A stretch of DNA of 64,000 nt from Pirellulales bacterium (GTDB taxonomy: Bacteria > Planctomycetota > Planctomycetia > Pirellulales > UBA1268). The first letter of the stretch is position 1. Every line of letters begins with the position of its first letter. The notes under the pieces were generated by a model, which worked only from the letters and a program-made list of their open reading frames with translations, made no database searches and was not told the origin of the DNA. This document shows, one piece after another, positions 1 to 8,539 of this stretch. Location of the stretch: the NCBI GenBank assembly GCA_018401745.1, contig JAGYJY010000010.1, forward strand, positions 62,001-126,000, given 5' to 3'. The position numbers and the translations under genes are program-made.

Positions 1-246
1 AATGTTTTCGATCGGCCTGCTGATGTAGTAGACGCTGTTGAGCACCAGCTGCAGTGGGCTGCCCTTGGCTCCCACGATCATGTTGTAGCCCAGGCCCGTT
101 CCCGACTCGAACGCCTGCCGCACGATGCCACCGGTAATCAGCGTGGCGACCACGAGGCCCACGCCGAGAGCGAGCGAGAAAACCGTCAGGCTGCTGGTGA
201 GCGACCGCTGCCGAATGTTTCGCCAGGCGATTCCCAGGAGCGTCAT
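1..246 (-). CDS. ABC transporter permease, MacB/FtsX-like (partial, N-terminal end)
   Basis: Only the first 82 residues are in the window; the gene runs off the left edge. The product starts MTLLGIAWRNIRQR and continues into a hydrophobic stretch at about residues 17-45, then a GYNMIVGAKGSPLQL segment. Both are typical of the N-terminal transmembrane helix and start of the periplasmic domain in FtsX/MacB/LolC-type permeases. Its ATG overlaps the TGA of the ATPase gene at 243-246 (ATGA), so the two are translationally coupled and form one exporter, with this inner-membrane protein as partner. The exact substrate (lipoprotein, peptide or drug) cannot be told from this fragment. Family assignment is from motif recognition. 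Confidence 0.8.
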   Translation of the reverse strand, partial: MTLLGIAWRNIRQRSLTSSLTVFSLALGVGLVVATLITGGIVRQAFESGTGLGYNMIVGAKGSPLQLVLNSVYYISRPIENI

Positions 247-962
247 GCGTCGCCTCCCTCAGCCACAGAGCCGGGCTTGGCGAGCTGCTGCAGCACTCGG
301 TTGAACGACTCGATCCGCACCCGCCGCGAAAACTGCTCGGCCACCTCAGGCGTGTGGGTGACCACCACCAGCGCCACGTTTTCCTGCTCGCAGGTCTGCT
401 TGAGCAGGTCGACCACCTGCTGCTGATGGCCTGGATCGACGCTCGCGGTCGGCTCATCGGCCAGGATCACCCGAGGCCGGTTGGCCAGTGCCCGCGCCAC
501 TGCCACTCGCTGCTGCTCGCCCACGCTCAAGGCCGCGGGCTTGTGCGAGAGCCGGTGGGCAAGGCCCACGCTTGCGAGCAAGGCCTCGGCCCGACTGCGA
601 TCCGGCCGCACCGACGAGAAGGCCATCGCCACGAGCACGTTCTCAATCGCGGTGAAGCCTGGCAGCAGATTGAACTGCTGAAACACCAAGCCCAGGCGGT
701 CAGCCCGAACCCTGTCGCGAGCCGCCTCAGGCAGCCTCGCCAGATCAACTCCATCGAGCACCACGCTCCCGGCATCAGGCCGCATGATGCCAGCAATCAC
801 ATTGAGCAGCGTCGTTTTGCCAGAGCCGCTGTGGCCCTCCAGGGCCACCTGCTCGCCGGCGGCGACCTCAAAGCGATCCACATCGAGGATCGGCACAATC
901 TCCCCGGCCGGCGTCCGAAACGCCTTCTGCACCCGCTCAAGCTGAATCACCGCATCTGCCAT
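243..962 (-). CDS. ABC transporter ATP-binding protein (LolD/MacB type)
   Basis: 239 residues, the normal size for a stand-alone LolD-type ATPase. Visible motifs are Walker A GHSGSGKTT (about residues 43-51), Q-loop VFQQFNLLP (about 93-101), the ABC signature LSVGEQQRVAVARAL (about 144-158; S-V-G-E in place of the usual S-G-G-E/Q), Walker B VILADEPTASVD and the switch histidine in VVVTHTPE. The protein hydrolyses ATP at the cytoplasmic face to drive the FtsX-like permease, with which it overlaps by 4 bp. Such pairs export lipoproteins or other hydrophobic cargo from the inner membrane; the specific cargo is not deducible. The 3' flank is coding, while the 5' flank is a repeat-filled spacer, so the promoter is likely within 963-1398. 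Confidence 0.92.
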   Translation of the reverse strand: MADAVIQLERVQKAFRTPAGEIVPILDVDRFEVAAGEQVALEGHSGSGKTTLLNVIAGIMRPDAGSVVLDGVDLARLPEAARDRVRADRLGLVFQQFNLLPGFTAIENVLVAMAFSSVRPDRSRAEALLASVGLAHRLSHKPAALSVGEQQRVAVARALANRPRVILADEPTASVDPGHQQQVVDLLKQTCEQENVALVVVTHTPEVAEQFSRRVRIESFNRVLQQLAKPGSVAEGGDA

Positions 963-984
963 AGGTCCTCAGGATACCAAACCA

Positions 985-1398
985 GAGTCGCTTCACGCCT
1001 GCGAAGCGATCCTGAACGGGACGGGTCTTCGGGCCGCGAAGCGAATACACACGCAAGCGGGACGGGTCCTCGGGCCGCAAAGCGGCCTCGGCTATGCCGA
1101 GGTGCCTCCGGCACCCGAAGACCCGTCCCGTTCAATCCGCCTCCGGCCCTCGTCCCCGAGCCCCGGCCGCAGATCGCCGCGAAGCGGCGAACAGGCCGTC
1201 CTTTAAACCGTAAGCGAGGGGTGAGCCCGGGCCGAATGAGCCGGCCTTGCAGTCGAGCGCAGCCCGGAGGGCGAAAGCGAGAATGCACGAGTGAGCGAAG
1301 CCAGGATGGCGAAGCGAACGCTCGGCGAATCGGCCTGGGCTCACCCCGAGCGACCCCGAACGCTCGGCGAATCGGCTTGGGCTCACCCCGAGCGACCC
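985..1398. repeat. Dispersed modular palindromic repeat, copy A
   Basis: This 430-bp spacer has no credible gene. It holds a chain of palindromic modules that recur at about 18459-19032 and 27905-28243. One module pairs GGGACGGGTC at its left with GACCCGTCCC at its right (about 1055-1137), with smaller stems inside such as GCCTCGGC/GCCGAGG. A second module is bounded by GGGGTGAGCCC (1218-1228) and its reverse complement GGGCTCACCCC (1337-1347 and again 1379-1389). About 130 bp from 1205 onward matches copy B almost base for base. The element ends one base before the stop codon of the minus-strand gene at 1399. Confidence 0.85.
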
Positions 1399-2424
1399 CT
1401 AAAAGGCCCCCGCACCGCCGATGTAGTAGGTCGTCGCCGGCCCAGCTTTATTGGTCGCCGCGTTGAAGCTGCCGAAGACGGTGAAGCGGCGGTTGATGTT
1501 GTGCACCATGCCGCCGCCGAGCACGGTCTGGCTGGCTGGCCGGGGCAGGGCCGCCTGATTCTGAAAGCCCTGCAGGAAGATCGAGGTGTGCTCCGTGATG
1601 CCGCGAGCAAACGACCACTGCACGGTGTCGGTGTAGTTGAAGCCGCCGTCGGGTGTTTCGAAGGAGGCGAGGCCTACGTTCCAGTTGACCTCCCAGCCCC
1701 AGGGAAGGGTGTTGAGGAAGAGCAGGGTGATCCCCGGCTGCGTGCCTGCGTCGAAGGCGGGGCTGCCCCAGGGAGTTTGGATGTAGACCTCCAGGCCAGT
1801 TGCCGGAATGAACATTTCCTTGTTTTCTTCAAAGAAGTGGATTTTCGTGTCGAACACCAGCGGCGCGAAACCGGTTGTTTCCGGCTGGCCGAGGCCAGCA
1901 GCCTGCCAGGAGAGGCCGTTGCCAAAGAGGCGAAACTCGACGCGATCGGTGAGCCCCATCCGCAGGAGGTAGTTCCAGTTGTAGCTCTGCGACTGAATCG
2001 TGTTGATGCTCGATGTGTAGGTGAGCGGGCTCATCTCGAGGTAGTTCCAGCCGCGGGGGAGGGTGTAGGGGCTGTTGGGGAAGTCGGAGGAGTCGGGGCC
2101 GGGAGCGCGGATATCTGGCGGCTCGAGCGACGTGCTCGGATTGACCGGATCGGAGAAGGCCCGGGCAAGAAACCGAGTCCAGGGACGCGACGAGTTGCGG
2201 TCGGGATCGTCGTCGCCCTGCAGCGGAGCGCCGTCGAGATCGGCAGGGTTTGCCCGCGGCGGGAGGGGCTGGGCCCGAGCGATCTCGGACCATGAGAGAA
2301 GTGCGAGCGCGACAGCGAGGGCCGCGGTCAGCGGCCACCAGCGGGGCCCACGTCCGCGGATGACGGGCCTCGTTTGAGCAGGCCCCGGGAAACGTTGTAT
2401 AGTTTGGCCGTCCACCAAACCCAC
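1399..2424 (-). CDS. Exported, probably outer-membrane beta-rich protein of unknown function
   Basis: The product has a typical signal peptide: a basic patch (RGRGPRWW), a long hydrophobic core and an ARAQ cleavage site. The mature part begins with a Pro/Asp-rich linker and continues as alternating aromatic and polar segments (for example WNYLLRMGLTDRVEFRLF, TGLEVYIQTPWGSP, VFGSFNAATNKAGP) that resemble amphipathic beta strands of an outer-membrane barrel. It ends in a small, glycine-rich C-terminus with a terminal Phe, common in outer-membrane proteins. The start is uncertain: no in-frame ATG exists near the signal peptide. I use GTG at 2424, preceded by GAGGA with 5-nt spacing; GTG at 2415 is an alternative. 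Both overlap the promoter region of the divergent GAPDH gene. The open frame continues antisense through GAPDH, which I ignore. No family recognised. Confidence 0.7.
   Translation of the reverse strand: MGLVDGQTIQRFPGPAQTRPVIRGRGPRWWPLTAALAVALALLSWSEIARAQPLPPRANPADLDGAPLQGDDDPDRNSSRPWTRFLARAFSDPVNPSTSLEPPDIRAPGPDSSDFPNSPYTLPRGWNYLEMSPLTYTSSINTIQSQSYNWNYLLRMGLTDRVEFRLFGNGLSWQAAGLGQPETTGFAPLVFDTKIHFFEENKEMFIPATGLEVYIQTPWGSPAFDAGTQPGITLLFLNTLPWGWEVNWNVGLASFETPDGGFNYTDTVQWSFARGITEHTSIFLQGFQNQAALPRPASQTVLGGGMVHNINRRFTVFGSFNAATNKAGPATTYYIGGAGAF
2374..2403 (+). promoter_or_regulatory. Candidate sigma-70-type promoter of the GAPDH gene
   Basis: TTGAGC at 2374-2379 and TATAGT at 2398-2403 are separated by 18 bp. 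Transcription would start around 2410, leaving a leader of roughly 27 nt before the GTG start at 2437. The match is good for both boxes, but this is visual only. Confidence 0.45.
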
Positions 2425-2436
2425 AGGAGTCCTCAC

Positions 2437-3453
2437 GTGTCCATTCGCGTCGGCATCAACGGATTCGGTCGTATCGGCCGCCTTACCTTCCGCGCCATCT
2501 TCGAGAAGTTCGGCCTCGACGGCGACGTGCAAGTCGTTGCCATCAACGACCTGACCGACGCTGCAACGAATGCGCACCTGCTCGCCTTCGACTCCAACTA
2601 CGGCCCGCTGAAGGCTGAAGTTGCTGCAGAGGGCGGTGACATCGTGGTGGGAGGACGCACGATTAAGGTCTTCGCTGAGCGGGATCCCGGCACGATTCCG
2701 TGGGGCAGCGAGAATGTCGATATCGTCGTGGAGAGCACCGGCTTTTTCACCGATGCGACCAAGGCCGTGGCCCACAAGCGGGACAGCGTCAAGAAGGTCG
2801 TGATCTCGGCACCTGCCAAGAATGAAGACCTGACGGTTGTGCTCGGCGTCAACGACGGGATGTACGACCCCGCCAAGCATCATGTGATCTCGAATGCCTC
2901 CTGCACCACCAACGGCCTTGCCCCGGTGGCCAAGGTGCTGCATGAGAACTTTGGCATCGACCGCGGCCTGCTGACCACCGTGCATGCCTTCACCAACAGC
3001 CAGCGGACGGTCGACACTGCCGCCAAGGACCTGCGGGATGCTCGTGCGGCCTCGATCAACATTGTGCCTTCGAGCACGGGTGCCGCGAAGGCCGTTGGTC
3101 TGGTGATCCCCGAGCTGCAAGGTAAGTTCACCGGTATGGCGTTCCGCGTGCCGGTCCCGACCGTGAGCGTGGTTGACTTTACGGCGATCCTCAACAAGGA
3201 GGCCTCGCCCGCCGAGATCAATGCCGTCATGAAGGAGGCCGCTGAAGGTCCGCTGAAGGGTATTCTTCGTTACACGGAACTGCCGCTTGTTTCCACAGAC
3301 CTCAGGGGTGATCCGCACAGCTCGATCTTCTCGGCGATCGAGACGATCGGCTTGGGCAACTTTGTTAAGGTCGTCAGCTGGTACGACAACGAGTGGGGCT
3401 ACTCGAACCGTGTTGCAGATCTGCTGAGCTTCCTCGAGAGCAAGGGGCTCTGA
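2437..3453 (+). CDS. gap: Glyceraldehyde-3-phosphate dehydrogenase, type I
   Basis: 338 residues, full length for the family. It converts glyceraldehyde 3-phosphate plus NAD and phosphate to 1,3-bisphosphoglycerate in cytoplasmic glycolysis. The N-terminus VSIRVGINGFGRIGR is the Rossmann NAD-binding loop, the catalytic Cys is in SNASCTTNGLAP (about residues 148-159), and the C-terminus carries the conserved SWYDNEWGYSNR motif. The GTG start at 2437 is chosen because it gives the canonical N-terminus and has AGGAG at 2425-2429 with 7-nt spacing; an upstream ATG at 2374 would lie at the promoter. It stands alone, divergent from the exported protein at 1399, and is followed by an inverted repeat at 3485-3516 that may end transcription. 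Confidence 0.97.
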   Translation: MSIRVGINGFGRIGRLTFRAIFEKFGLDGDVQVVAINDLTDAATNAHLLAFDSNYGPLKAEVAAEGGDIVVGGRTIKVFAERDPGTIPWGSENVDIVVESTGFFTDATKAVAHKRDSVKKVVISAPAKNEDLTVVLGVNDGMYDPAKHHVISNASCTTNGLAPVAKVLHENFGIDRGLLTTVHAFTNSQRTVDTAAKDLRDARAASINIVPSSTGAAKAVGLVIPELQGKFTGMAFRVPVPTVSVVDFTAILNKEASPAEINAVMKEAAEGPLKGILRYTELPLVSTDLRGDPHSSIFSAIETIGLGNFVKVVSWYDNEWGYSNRVADLLSFLESKGL

Positions 3454-3484
3454 TCGACCGCTGTTCTCGCGATGCTCCACACCA

Positions 3485-3516
3485 CTGGGCAGGTCGTCTT
3501 CAGGCGGCCTGCCCAG
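3485..3516 (+). terminator. Inverted repeat after GAPDH, possible terminator
   Basis: CTGGGCAGG at 3485-3493 pairs perfectly with CCTGCCCAG at 3508-3516 around a 14-nt loop, 32 nt past the stop codon. No T-run follows, so it is either a Rho-assisted terminator or a 3'-end stabilising hairpin. Confidence 0.4.
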
Positions 3517-3641
3517 TTGCATGAATGGCCCGTCTTCCAGATGATTCGTCGGCTGGAGACGGTTCTGTTCCATGGCATCGTGGCTTTCGTCGCTTGCGCA
3601 GCTCGGGGAGCATTAGACTGGCTGAGTGCATCACGTCATCG

Positions 3642-4768
3642 TCAGGGAAGGCTGATCGGTGTCTCCGCCTCAAGCACGCTGCCTTGTGGGGATCGAAGCC
3701 GCACGTGAACGATGCCGGCAAAACCCCGCTGCGGGCCATCCTTCCAGGGGAGCAGGAAGCGAAAGCCCCGGCTGCGGGAGGTGCTGCGGAAGGTGCCTGC
3801 AGCATCGGCCGCAGCAATGCTCCACGACGCCACAGGTGCCGCCGCAGCTGCCTGGTGGACCTCGATCACCACATCACCAGCCACACTGACGAGCCGTTCC
3901 TCAAAATCTCGGGGCTCAAAAACCAGCGTCAAGCCATCTGCCACCCCATTGGCATCGGTATCGATGATTCGTGTTTCGTCTCGATTGATCACGATCCGTT
4001 CGATGGTCGCATTGGTCGACGGGGGCGTAACCGCCACAGCCTCAGTGTCGACCGGACCCAGGAAAGAGAGCTGCTGGATGTCGTTGTTCACGTCGCGGCT
4101 AGGCGAGCGTTGCAGGGTAGAGGCCTGACGGACCGTCTCATCGAGGAGCTCCGGAGCGGCTGCTTGTGGCGAGACAAAGGTCGGAGCAAAGCTCGGGCCG
4201 TCATCACCGCTCTGCAGGGCGTCGGCTGCGGCCTCCGGCCGAAAGTCTCCAGGCTCGTAGGGATCGCTTGCCGGCAGGCTCATCTCTGGCAGCATGCTGA
4301 CTGCCGGCGGCGCGTCACCGCCTCCCACACCGCTGCCTGCGGGCGAGCCCTGTGGCAGCGGCGGCACACCCTCAAGCACTGGCGGGGCCGCTGGAGGAGG
4401 CAGGGTGGATGGCGGAGCCGGATCCGAGAGCTCGATTGTAGGCGGCACAAACGCAGGCCCGCTGCTCGAACCACCGGAGGATCGGCCGCCCGCTGGGGCC
4501 CCCTTGTCTTCGCCGGCGCTGCGTCGCCGTAGCCAAGCTGCCGCTTCAGCGATGCGTTTTCCTGAGCGACATACTCGAGCCGGGCACACTTCTCATCGAG
4601 CACATCCTGCAGGCGATAGATCTGATCCTCTTGCAGGCGAAGTTCTCGCTCTAGCAGTTGGCTGTTGAGGGTGTGGCTCTGGCAGCCGACAAGCATGCAC
4701 CCCAGCACTGCAACGACGAACGCTGCTGTAGCGCTACCTGCTGCCTTCCCTGACGAGCAGTTTGCCAT
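3642..4768 (-). CDS. Lipoprotein with coiled-coil segment, unknown function (one frameshift)
   Basis: Two overlapping frames make one protein. The 5' part (from ATG at 4768) has a lipoprotein signal peptide with lipobox MLVGC (Cys about residue 29), then a heptad-like coiled coil (LLERELRLQEDQIYRLQDVL, then LEYVAQENASLKRQL). Just after GYGDAAPAKT the frame is lost. The other frame continues with a long Pro/Gly/Ser/Ala-rich linker and a C-terminal globular part containing TNATIERIVINRDETRIIDTD and a basic SRSRGFRFLLPWK segment, ending at 3642. Adding one G to the GGGGG run near 4499-4503 restores a continuous reading frame. It is probably anchored in the outer or inner membrane. I recognise no enzymatic domain. 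The break may be a sequencing error. Confidence 0.7.
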
Positions 4769-4827
4769 CTCGCGCCTCCATGCGCGGGGTCGATTGATGC
4801 TGATGAGGCCACATCTGGCCCCAGAAC

Positions 4828-5430
4828 CTAGTCGACGCTCTTCACGTCGGGCATGTGTTCGATCACCTCGTCGATCAGCCGGTAGTCGAGCGCCTCCTGC
4901 GCCGACATGAACCGGTCTCGGTCGGTGTCTTCCTCAACCTTCTCAAAGGGGTGACCGGTGTGCCTCAGAAGGATCGTGTTGAGCTTGTCTTTGATGTTCC
5001 GAAACTCCTTGGCGTGAATCATGATCTCTTCCGCCGTTCCCTGCATGCCAGCAAGCGGCTGGTGAATCATGATCCTCGAGTTGGGCAGCGCCCGTCGCTT
5101 GCCTTTGGCTCCTGCCGTCAGCAGCACCGCGCCCATCGACGCGCACTGACCGATGCAGTAGGTGGCCACATCACACGTCACGAACTGCATCGTGTCGTAG
5201 ATCGCCAGGCCGGCCGTCACGCTTCCGCCCGGAGAGTTGATGTAGAGGTGGATGTCTGCCTTGGGGTCGTCGGACTGAAGAAACAGAAACTGCGCGACGA
5301 TCGCATTGGCCACTTCGTCATTGACCTGCGTTCCCAAGAACACGATGCGGTCCTTAAGCAGGCGGCTGTAGATGTCCATCGCCCGCTCTTCGCGGCCGCT
5401 CTTCTCGATGACGTAGGGGATCAGGGGCAT
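4828..5430 (-). CDS. clpP: ATP-dependent Clp protease proteolytic subunit, paralogue 1
   Basis: 200 residues, the normal ClpP size. The catalytic Ser is in [12 protein letters not shown] (about residue 103), the His in SRIMIHQPL (about 128), and the Asp in the [11 protein letters not shown] block (about 177). The YINSPGGSV oxyanion segment is intact. ClpP forms a tetradecameric barrel that degrades unfolded proteins delivered by ClpX or ClpA/C ATPases. I chose ATG 5430 ([15 protein letters not shown]); longer frames upstream lack family similarity. It follows a second clpP by 110 bp and trigger factor further upstream, all on the same strand, so they are likely co-transcribed. No clpX is in the window. 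Confidence 0.95.
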   Translation of the reverse strand: MPLIPYVIEKSGREERAMDIYSRLLKDRIVFLGTQVNDEVANAIVAQFLFLQSDDPKADIHLYINSPGGSVTAGLAIYDTMQFVTCDVATYCIGQCASMGAVLLTAGAKGKRRALPNSRIMIHQPLAGMQGTAEEIMIHAKEFRNIKDKLNTILLRHTGHPFEKVEEDTDRDRFMSAQEALDYRLIDEVIEHMPDVKSVD

Positions 5431-5540
5431 GCTCGTTCTCGTAGGTGGGAGATGTGGCCGTTGGTTGACCGACTGGTGACTGAAGGCATCAAGCACGGCC
5501 GCATCACCGCGGGCCCGCACCGGGCAGTCACTGGGTTTTG

Positions 5541-6188
5541 TCAGGGAGCCTCTTCCTCGTCAGCCACTGGAGGCTTGGAAAGCACCTCATCAACGAGGCC
5601 ATACTCCTTGGCCTCGGTCGCGGTCAGGTAACGGTCGCGGTCGGTGTCTTTGGCGATCCGCTCGAGAGGCTGCCCGGTATGATCAGCGAGGATCTGGTTG
5701 AGAACCGCCCGCGTCTTGAGAATCTCGTCGGCTTGGATCTCGATGTCGCTCACCTGCCCGCCAACCTGGCCATAGGGCTGGTGGATCATCACCTTGGCGT
5801 GAGGCAATACAAACCGCTTGCCCTTCGAGCCGCCTGCCAGCAGCACAGCACCACCACTGGCAGCGAGCCCAACGCAGTACGTCGCCACCGGGCACGACAG
5901 GATCTGCATCGTGTCGTAGATCGCCATCGTGGCCGTGACGCTCCCGCCCGGCGAGTTGATGTAGAAATGGATGTCCTTGCGGCGGTTCTCGCTCTGCAGA
6001 TAGAGCAGCTTCATCACCAGTTCGTTGGCGTTGCCGTCGTAGATCTCTCCCTGCAGCAGGATAATCCTGTTCTCCAGAAGAAGATCGCCCAGGGTCATTG
6101 TCCGCTGCCGCTGGTAGTCGCGGTGCGCAGATGACAGCCGGGGATCGACGAGACTGTCGGAGCGGGAGGCGGTCGGGAGATACTGCAT
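5541..6188 (-). CDS. clpP: ATP-dependent Clp protease proteolytic subunit, paralogue 2
   Basis: 215 residues. It has the ClpP core [20 protein letters not shown], catalytic Ser in [12 protein letters not shown], His in [10 protein letters not shown] and Asp in [10 protein letters not shown], so it should be proteolytically active. It differs from the neighbouring paralogue by Gly after the catalytic Ser (ASGG versus ASMG) and by an N-terminal extension ([18 protein letters not shown]). This suggests the two may form hetero-oligomers or bind different ATPases, as in other bacteria with two ClpPs. ATG 6188 is chosen for its position and the upstream GAGAAG; further upstream residues would overlap the 3' end of the trigger factor gene. 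It lies between tig and the first clpP. Confidence 0.94.
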   Translation of the reverse strand: MQYLPTASRSDSLVDPRLSSAHRDYQRQRTMTLGDLLLENRIILLQGEIYDGNANELVMKLLYLQSENRRKDIHFYINSPGGSVTATMAIYDTMQILSCPVATYCVGLAASGGAVLLAGGSKGKRFVLPHAKVMIHQPYGQVGGQVSDIEIQADEILKTRAVLNQILADHTGQPLERIAKDTDRDRYLTATEAKEYGLVDEVLSKPPVADEEEAP

Positions 6189-6240
6189 CGGTGCTTTCTT
6201 CTCGCAGTCTGATCGGAATGAAGGGTGCTGAGGACCGTGC

Positions 6241-7752
6241 TTACCGTCGCCCACCGCGGACGGTGCCAGCTTCGGCATGCTTGGCGGTCGGAATCTCTTC
6301 TTCGCCGGCCGCGACGCCACACACAGCGTGATCGACGGCATCGGCGTCGGGCTTCTCAAACTCAAACGGCACGTCTGTAAACGAGGCCTCAGACTCGATC
6401 AGGCCGATCGTCTTTCGCTCAATGATCTGATTCCGAAGAACGTCCATCAGACCTCGCTTCTCGAGGTTCGCCCGCACGCGACGAGGCGACTCGCCAGTCT
6501 GCGTGGCGATGGCTCGGATCTCTTCATCGTAGTCGGTAGCGGTCTCAGCGATCGACTCCTCCTCGGCGATCCGCTCCAGGATGAAGTGCTCCTTCAGCGA
6601 GCGGGCGGTGCTCGCCATCACACTCTGCCGCAACTGATTGACGTAGCGACGAATCGAGTCGTCGTCGAAGCCGCTTCGCCGCAGCTCCAGGATCGCCCGC
6701 TCCAGCTCCCGCAGGCTCTGTCGCTTGAGCAGCTCCGGAGGAAGCTCCCAGCTGGCCGACGCCGTCAGTGCCTCAGCAACCTGCTGCCGTACCCGCTGAC
6801 GGCGGTGCCAGTCGAGTCGGCTCTCAAGCTGCTGCCGCACAGCCGAGCGAAGCTCTTCCTCAGATTCAAAAGCACCAAGCTCGGCAACCACCGCCGGCGT
6901 CAGCTCAGGAAGCTCGAGCCGCTTCACTTCAAGCACCGTCAGCTCCATCGTCACCCGCTTGCCACGGAGGTCTTCGATGGCGGCCTCGTCAGAGATCGTC
7001 ACCTCAGCGGAGAGCTTGTCGCCTGCCTTGGCAGACGTCACGAGCTCCTCAAATCCATCAAACTCCGCATCGGCAAACGAAACCTTCGGCCGCACGATGA
7101 TCTCAAGCTCATCGGCCCGCGAGATCTCCTTGTCGCCGTCGAGAAACCGCAGACTGGCCACCACGAGGTCACCAGACGCGGGCGAGGCTTCGCTGGGGAC
7201 CAGACGACCTCGTTCCCGCAGGAGGTTCCCCAGAGCTTCTTCGACGTCTTCGTCGGTGATCTCACGATTGGGCCGCTCGATCGAGAGTCCCTTCCAGGTG
7301 GGCAGCTCAAACTCCGGCCTCACCTCGATGCCAAACTCAAAAATCATCGGCCCATCTTCAGGGAGCAGCACCGAGCCCACGTCGAGATCGGGCTCGCTGA
7401 TCGGCGCCAGCTTCTGCTGTTCGGCAACCTGCTCCATGGCATCGCTGAGCAGCTTGGTGCGGATCTGATCAGAAAGCTCCGTCTTAAACCGCTGCCCGAC
7501 GAGCGCCCGTGGGGCACGGCCGGGACGAAACCCTGGCAGCGCTGCGGTCGGCACCAGCTCTTTGACAGCGTCCTCCCGGTAGCGATCGATGTCTTCACGG
7601 GGAATCGTGACCTTCACCCGACGCTGACAGGTCGACACTGAGGTCACATCGACCTCGATAGCAAGCGGCGCGGCCGCGGCCATCTCATCACCGAGCTGGT
7701 CAGCAGCAGAATCGAGCGTGGACGACGACGAAGAGGAATCACTAGCCGACAT
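6241..7752 (-). CDS. tig: Trigger factor, ribosome-associated chaperone
   Basis: 503 residues, somewhat longer than the usual 430-480 because of a Ser/Asp-rich N-terminal tail and a charged C-terminal tail. The ribosome-binding signature GFRPGRAPRALV is at about residues 74-85, after the CQRRVKVTIPREDIDRY segment. A central FKBP-like prolyl isomerase region and a long helical C-terminal chaperone domain follow. Trigger factor binds L23 at the ribosome exit tunnel and shelters nascent chains. The start is ATG 7752; a GTG two codons upstream (7758) is possible. The order tig-clpP-clpP is a conserved proteostasis arrangement. Confidence 0.95.
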   Translation of the reverse strand: MSASDSSSSSSTLDSAADQLGDEMAAAAPLAIEVDVTSVSTCQRRVKVTIPREDIDRYREDAVKELVPTAALPGFRPGRAPRALVGQRFKTELSDQIRTKLLSDAMEQVAEQQKLAPISEPDLDVGSVLLPEDGPMIFEFGIEVRPEFELPTWKGLSIERPNREITDEDVEEALGNLLRERGRLVPSEASPASGDLVVASLRFLDGDKEISRADELEIIVRPKVSFADAEFDGFEELVTSAKAGDKLSAEVTISDEAAIEDLRGKRVTMELTVLEVKRLELPELTPAVVAELGAFESEEELRSAVRQQLESRLDWHRRQRVRQQVAEALTASASWELPPELLKRQSLRELERAILELRRSGFDDDSIRRYVNQLRQSVMASTARSLKEHFILERIAEEESIAETATDYDEEIRAIATQTGESPRRVRANLEKRGLMDVLRNQIIERKTIGLIESEASFTDVPFEFEKPDADAVDHAVCGVAAGEEEIPTAKHAEAGTVRGGRR

Positions 7753-8049
7753 GGTCACTCACGGAGAAGAGAGGGGGAATCGAAATCGAGGATGAGGGCA
7801 CACAGATTGTGGAGAAAGCCATGCAGCTAGGAACCCATACCAAAGAACGAAGCCCTGCCACAATCGCAGCAGCACTCGCCTGGCTGGTCGCAGACTGCCA
7901 TCAGAGGCGATCATGCCACCGCTTCGAGCATGATACTGTCTTCCGTATGCCAAAGCCTGCCCGGCCTTGATCCCCGGGCCCGACCGGGCACTCTGGCAAA
8001 CACCACCTCTACGCCCCGGAAAAATGTCCCAGGCACATGATCGCAGGAA

Positions 8050-8122
8050 AGCGGGTGATGGGATTCGAACCCACGACAACCACGTTGGCAACGTGGTGCT
8101 CTACCAACTGAGCTACACCCGC
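8050..8122 (-). tRNA. tRNA-Gly (anticodon GCC)
   Basis: The minus strand folds as a full cloverleaf. The acceptor arm is GCGGGTG/CACCCGC, the D arm carries AGCTCAGTTGGTAGAGC, the anticodon stem CCACG/CGTGG holds loop TTGCCAA (anticodon GCC), and the T arm is CGTGG/CCCATCA-side with GTTCGAATC. Discriminator base is U; CCA is not encoded. GCC reads Gly codons GGC and GGU. Confidence 0.97.
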
Positions 8123-8539
8123 AGTTGCATGCCGTCGGACCCGAACACACAGAAATCTGTCAGAAATCTGCACAGCTCGAGCGAACCTGACACAACTCGT
8201 CAGTGAGAATCTTACGCCGCACAAGGGCGAGAGGAAACCCACTGCCTAGCCGCCCACCCGCCGTGCTTTCGGCGACCATATCGACGACACGGTCATGTCG
8301 ACGACAGACCACCTTTTTCCACGCCGGGGCGGCCTCCTTGCCTGGGAGCCCTGTGAGTATAGGGGCTCTGAGCCCTCCCGCAAGATCAATCAATCGATCA
8401 TCCCAAATCGGTCTTTCACGGCTGGAAGTCGACTGGTGTCCGTTTCGTCCTGGCACCGACGGGCGTATTCTCTCCATCCTGCCCAGCCCCGCTGCTTGGC
8501 CGCTGCCCGAGCCCACACCGCCGACGAGGATCTCATCGC
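8123..8539. other. Spacer between tRNA-Gly and panB
   Basis: No gene is apparent in these 417 bases. It must hold the tRNA promoter (minus strand) and the panB promoter (plus strand). The only structure I see is a tandem pair of the near-palindrome CAGAAATCTG at 8150-8159 and 8161-8170, just upstream of the tRNA. Confidence 0.5.

Noticed and set aside
354..1466. Long open plus-strand frame over the ABC ATPase and repeat
   Set aside because: Third-base bias in GC-rich DNA opens reverse frames; no motif or RBS.
2425..3573. Extension of the exported-protein frame (minus) across GAPDH
   Set aside because: It is antisense to a certain gene, has no family motifs, and the signal peptide marks the true N-terminus near 2424.
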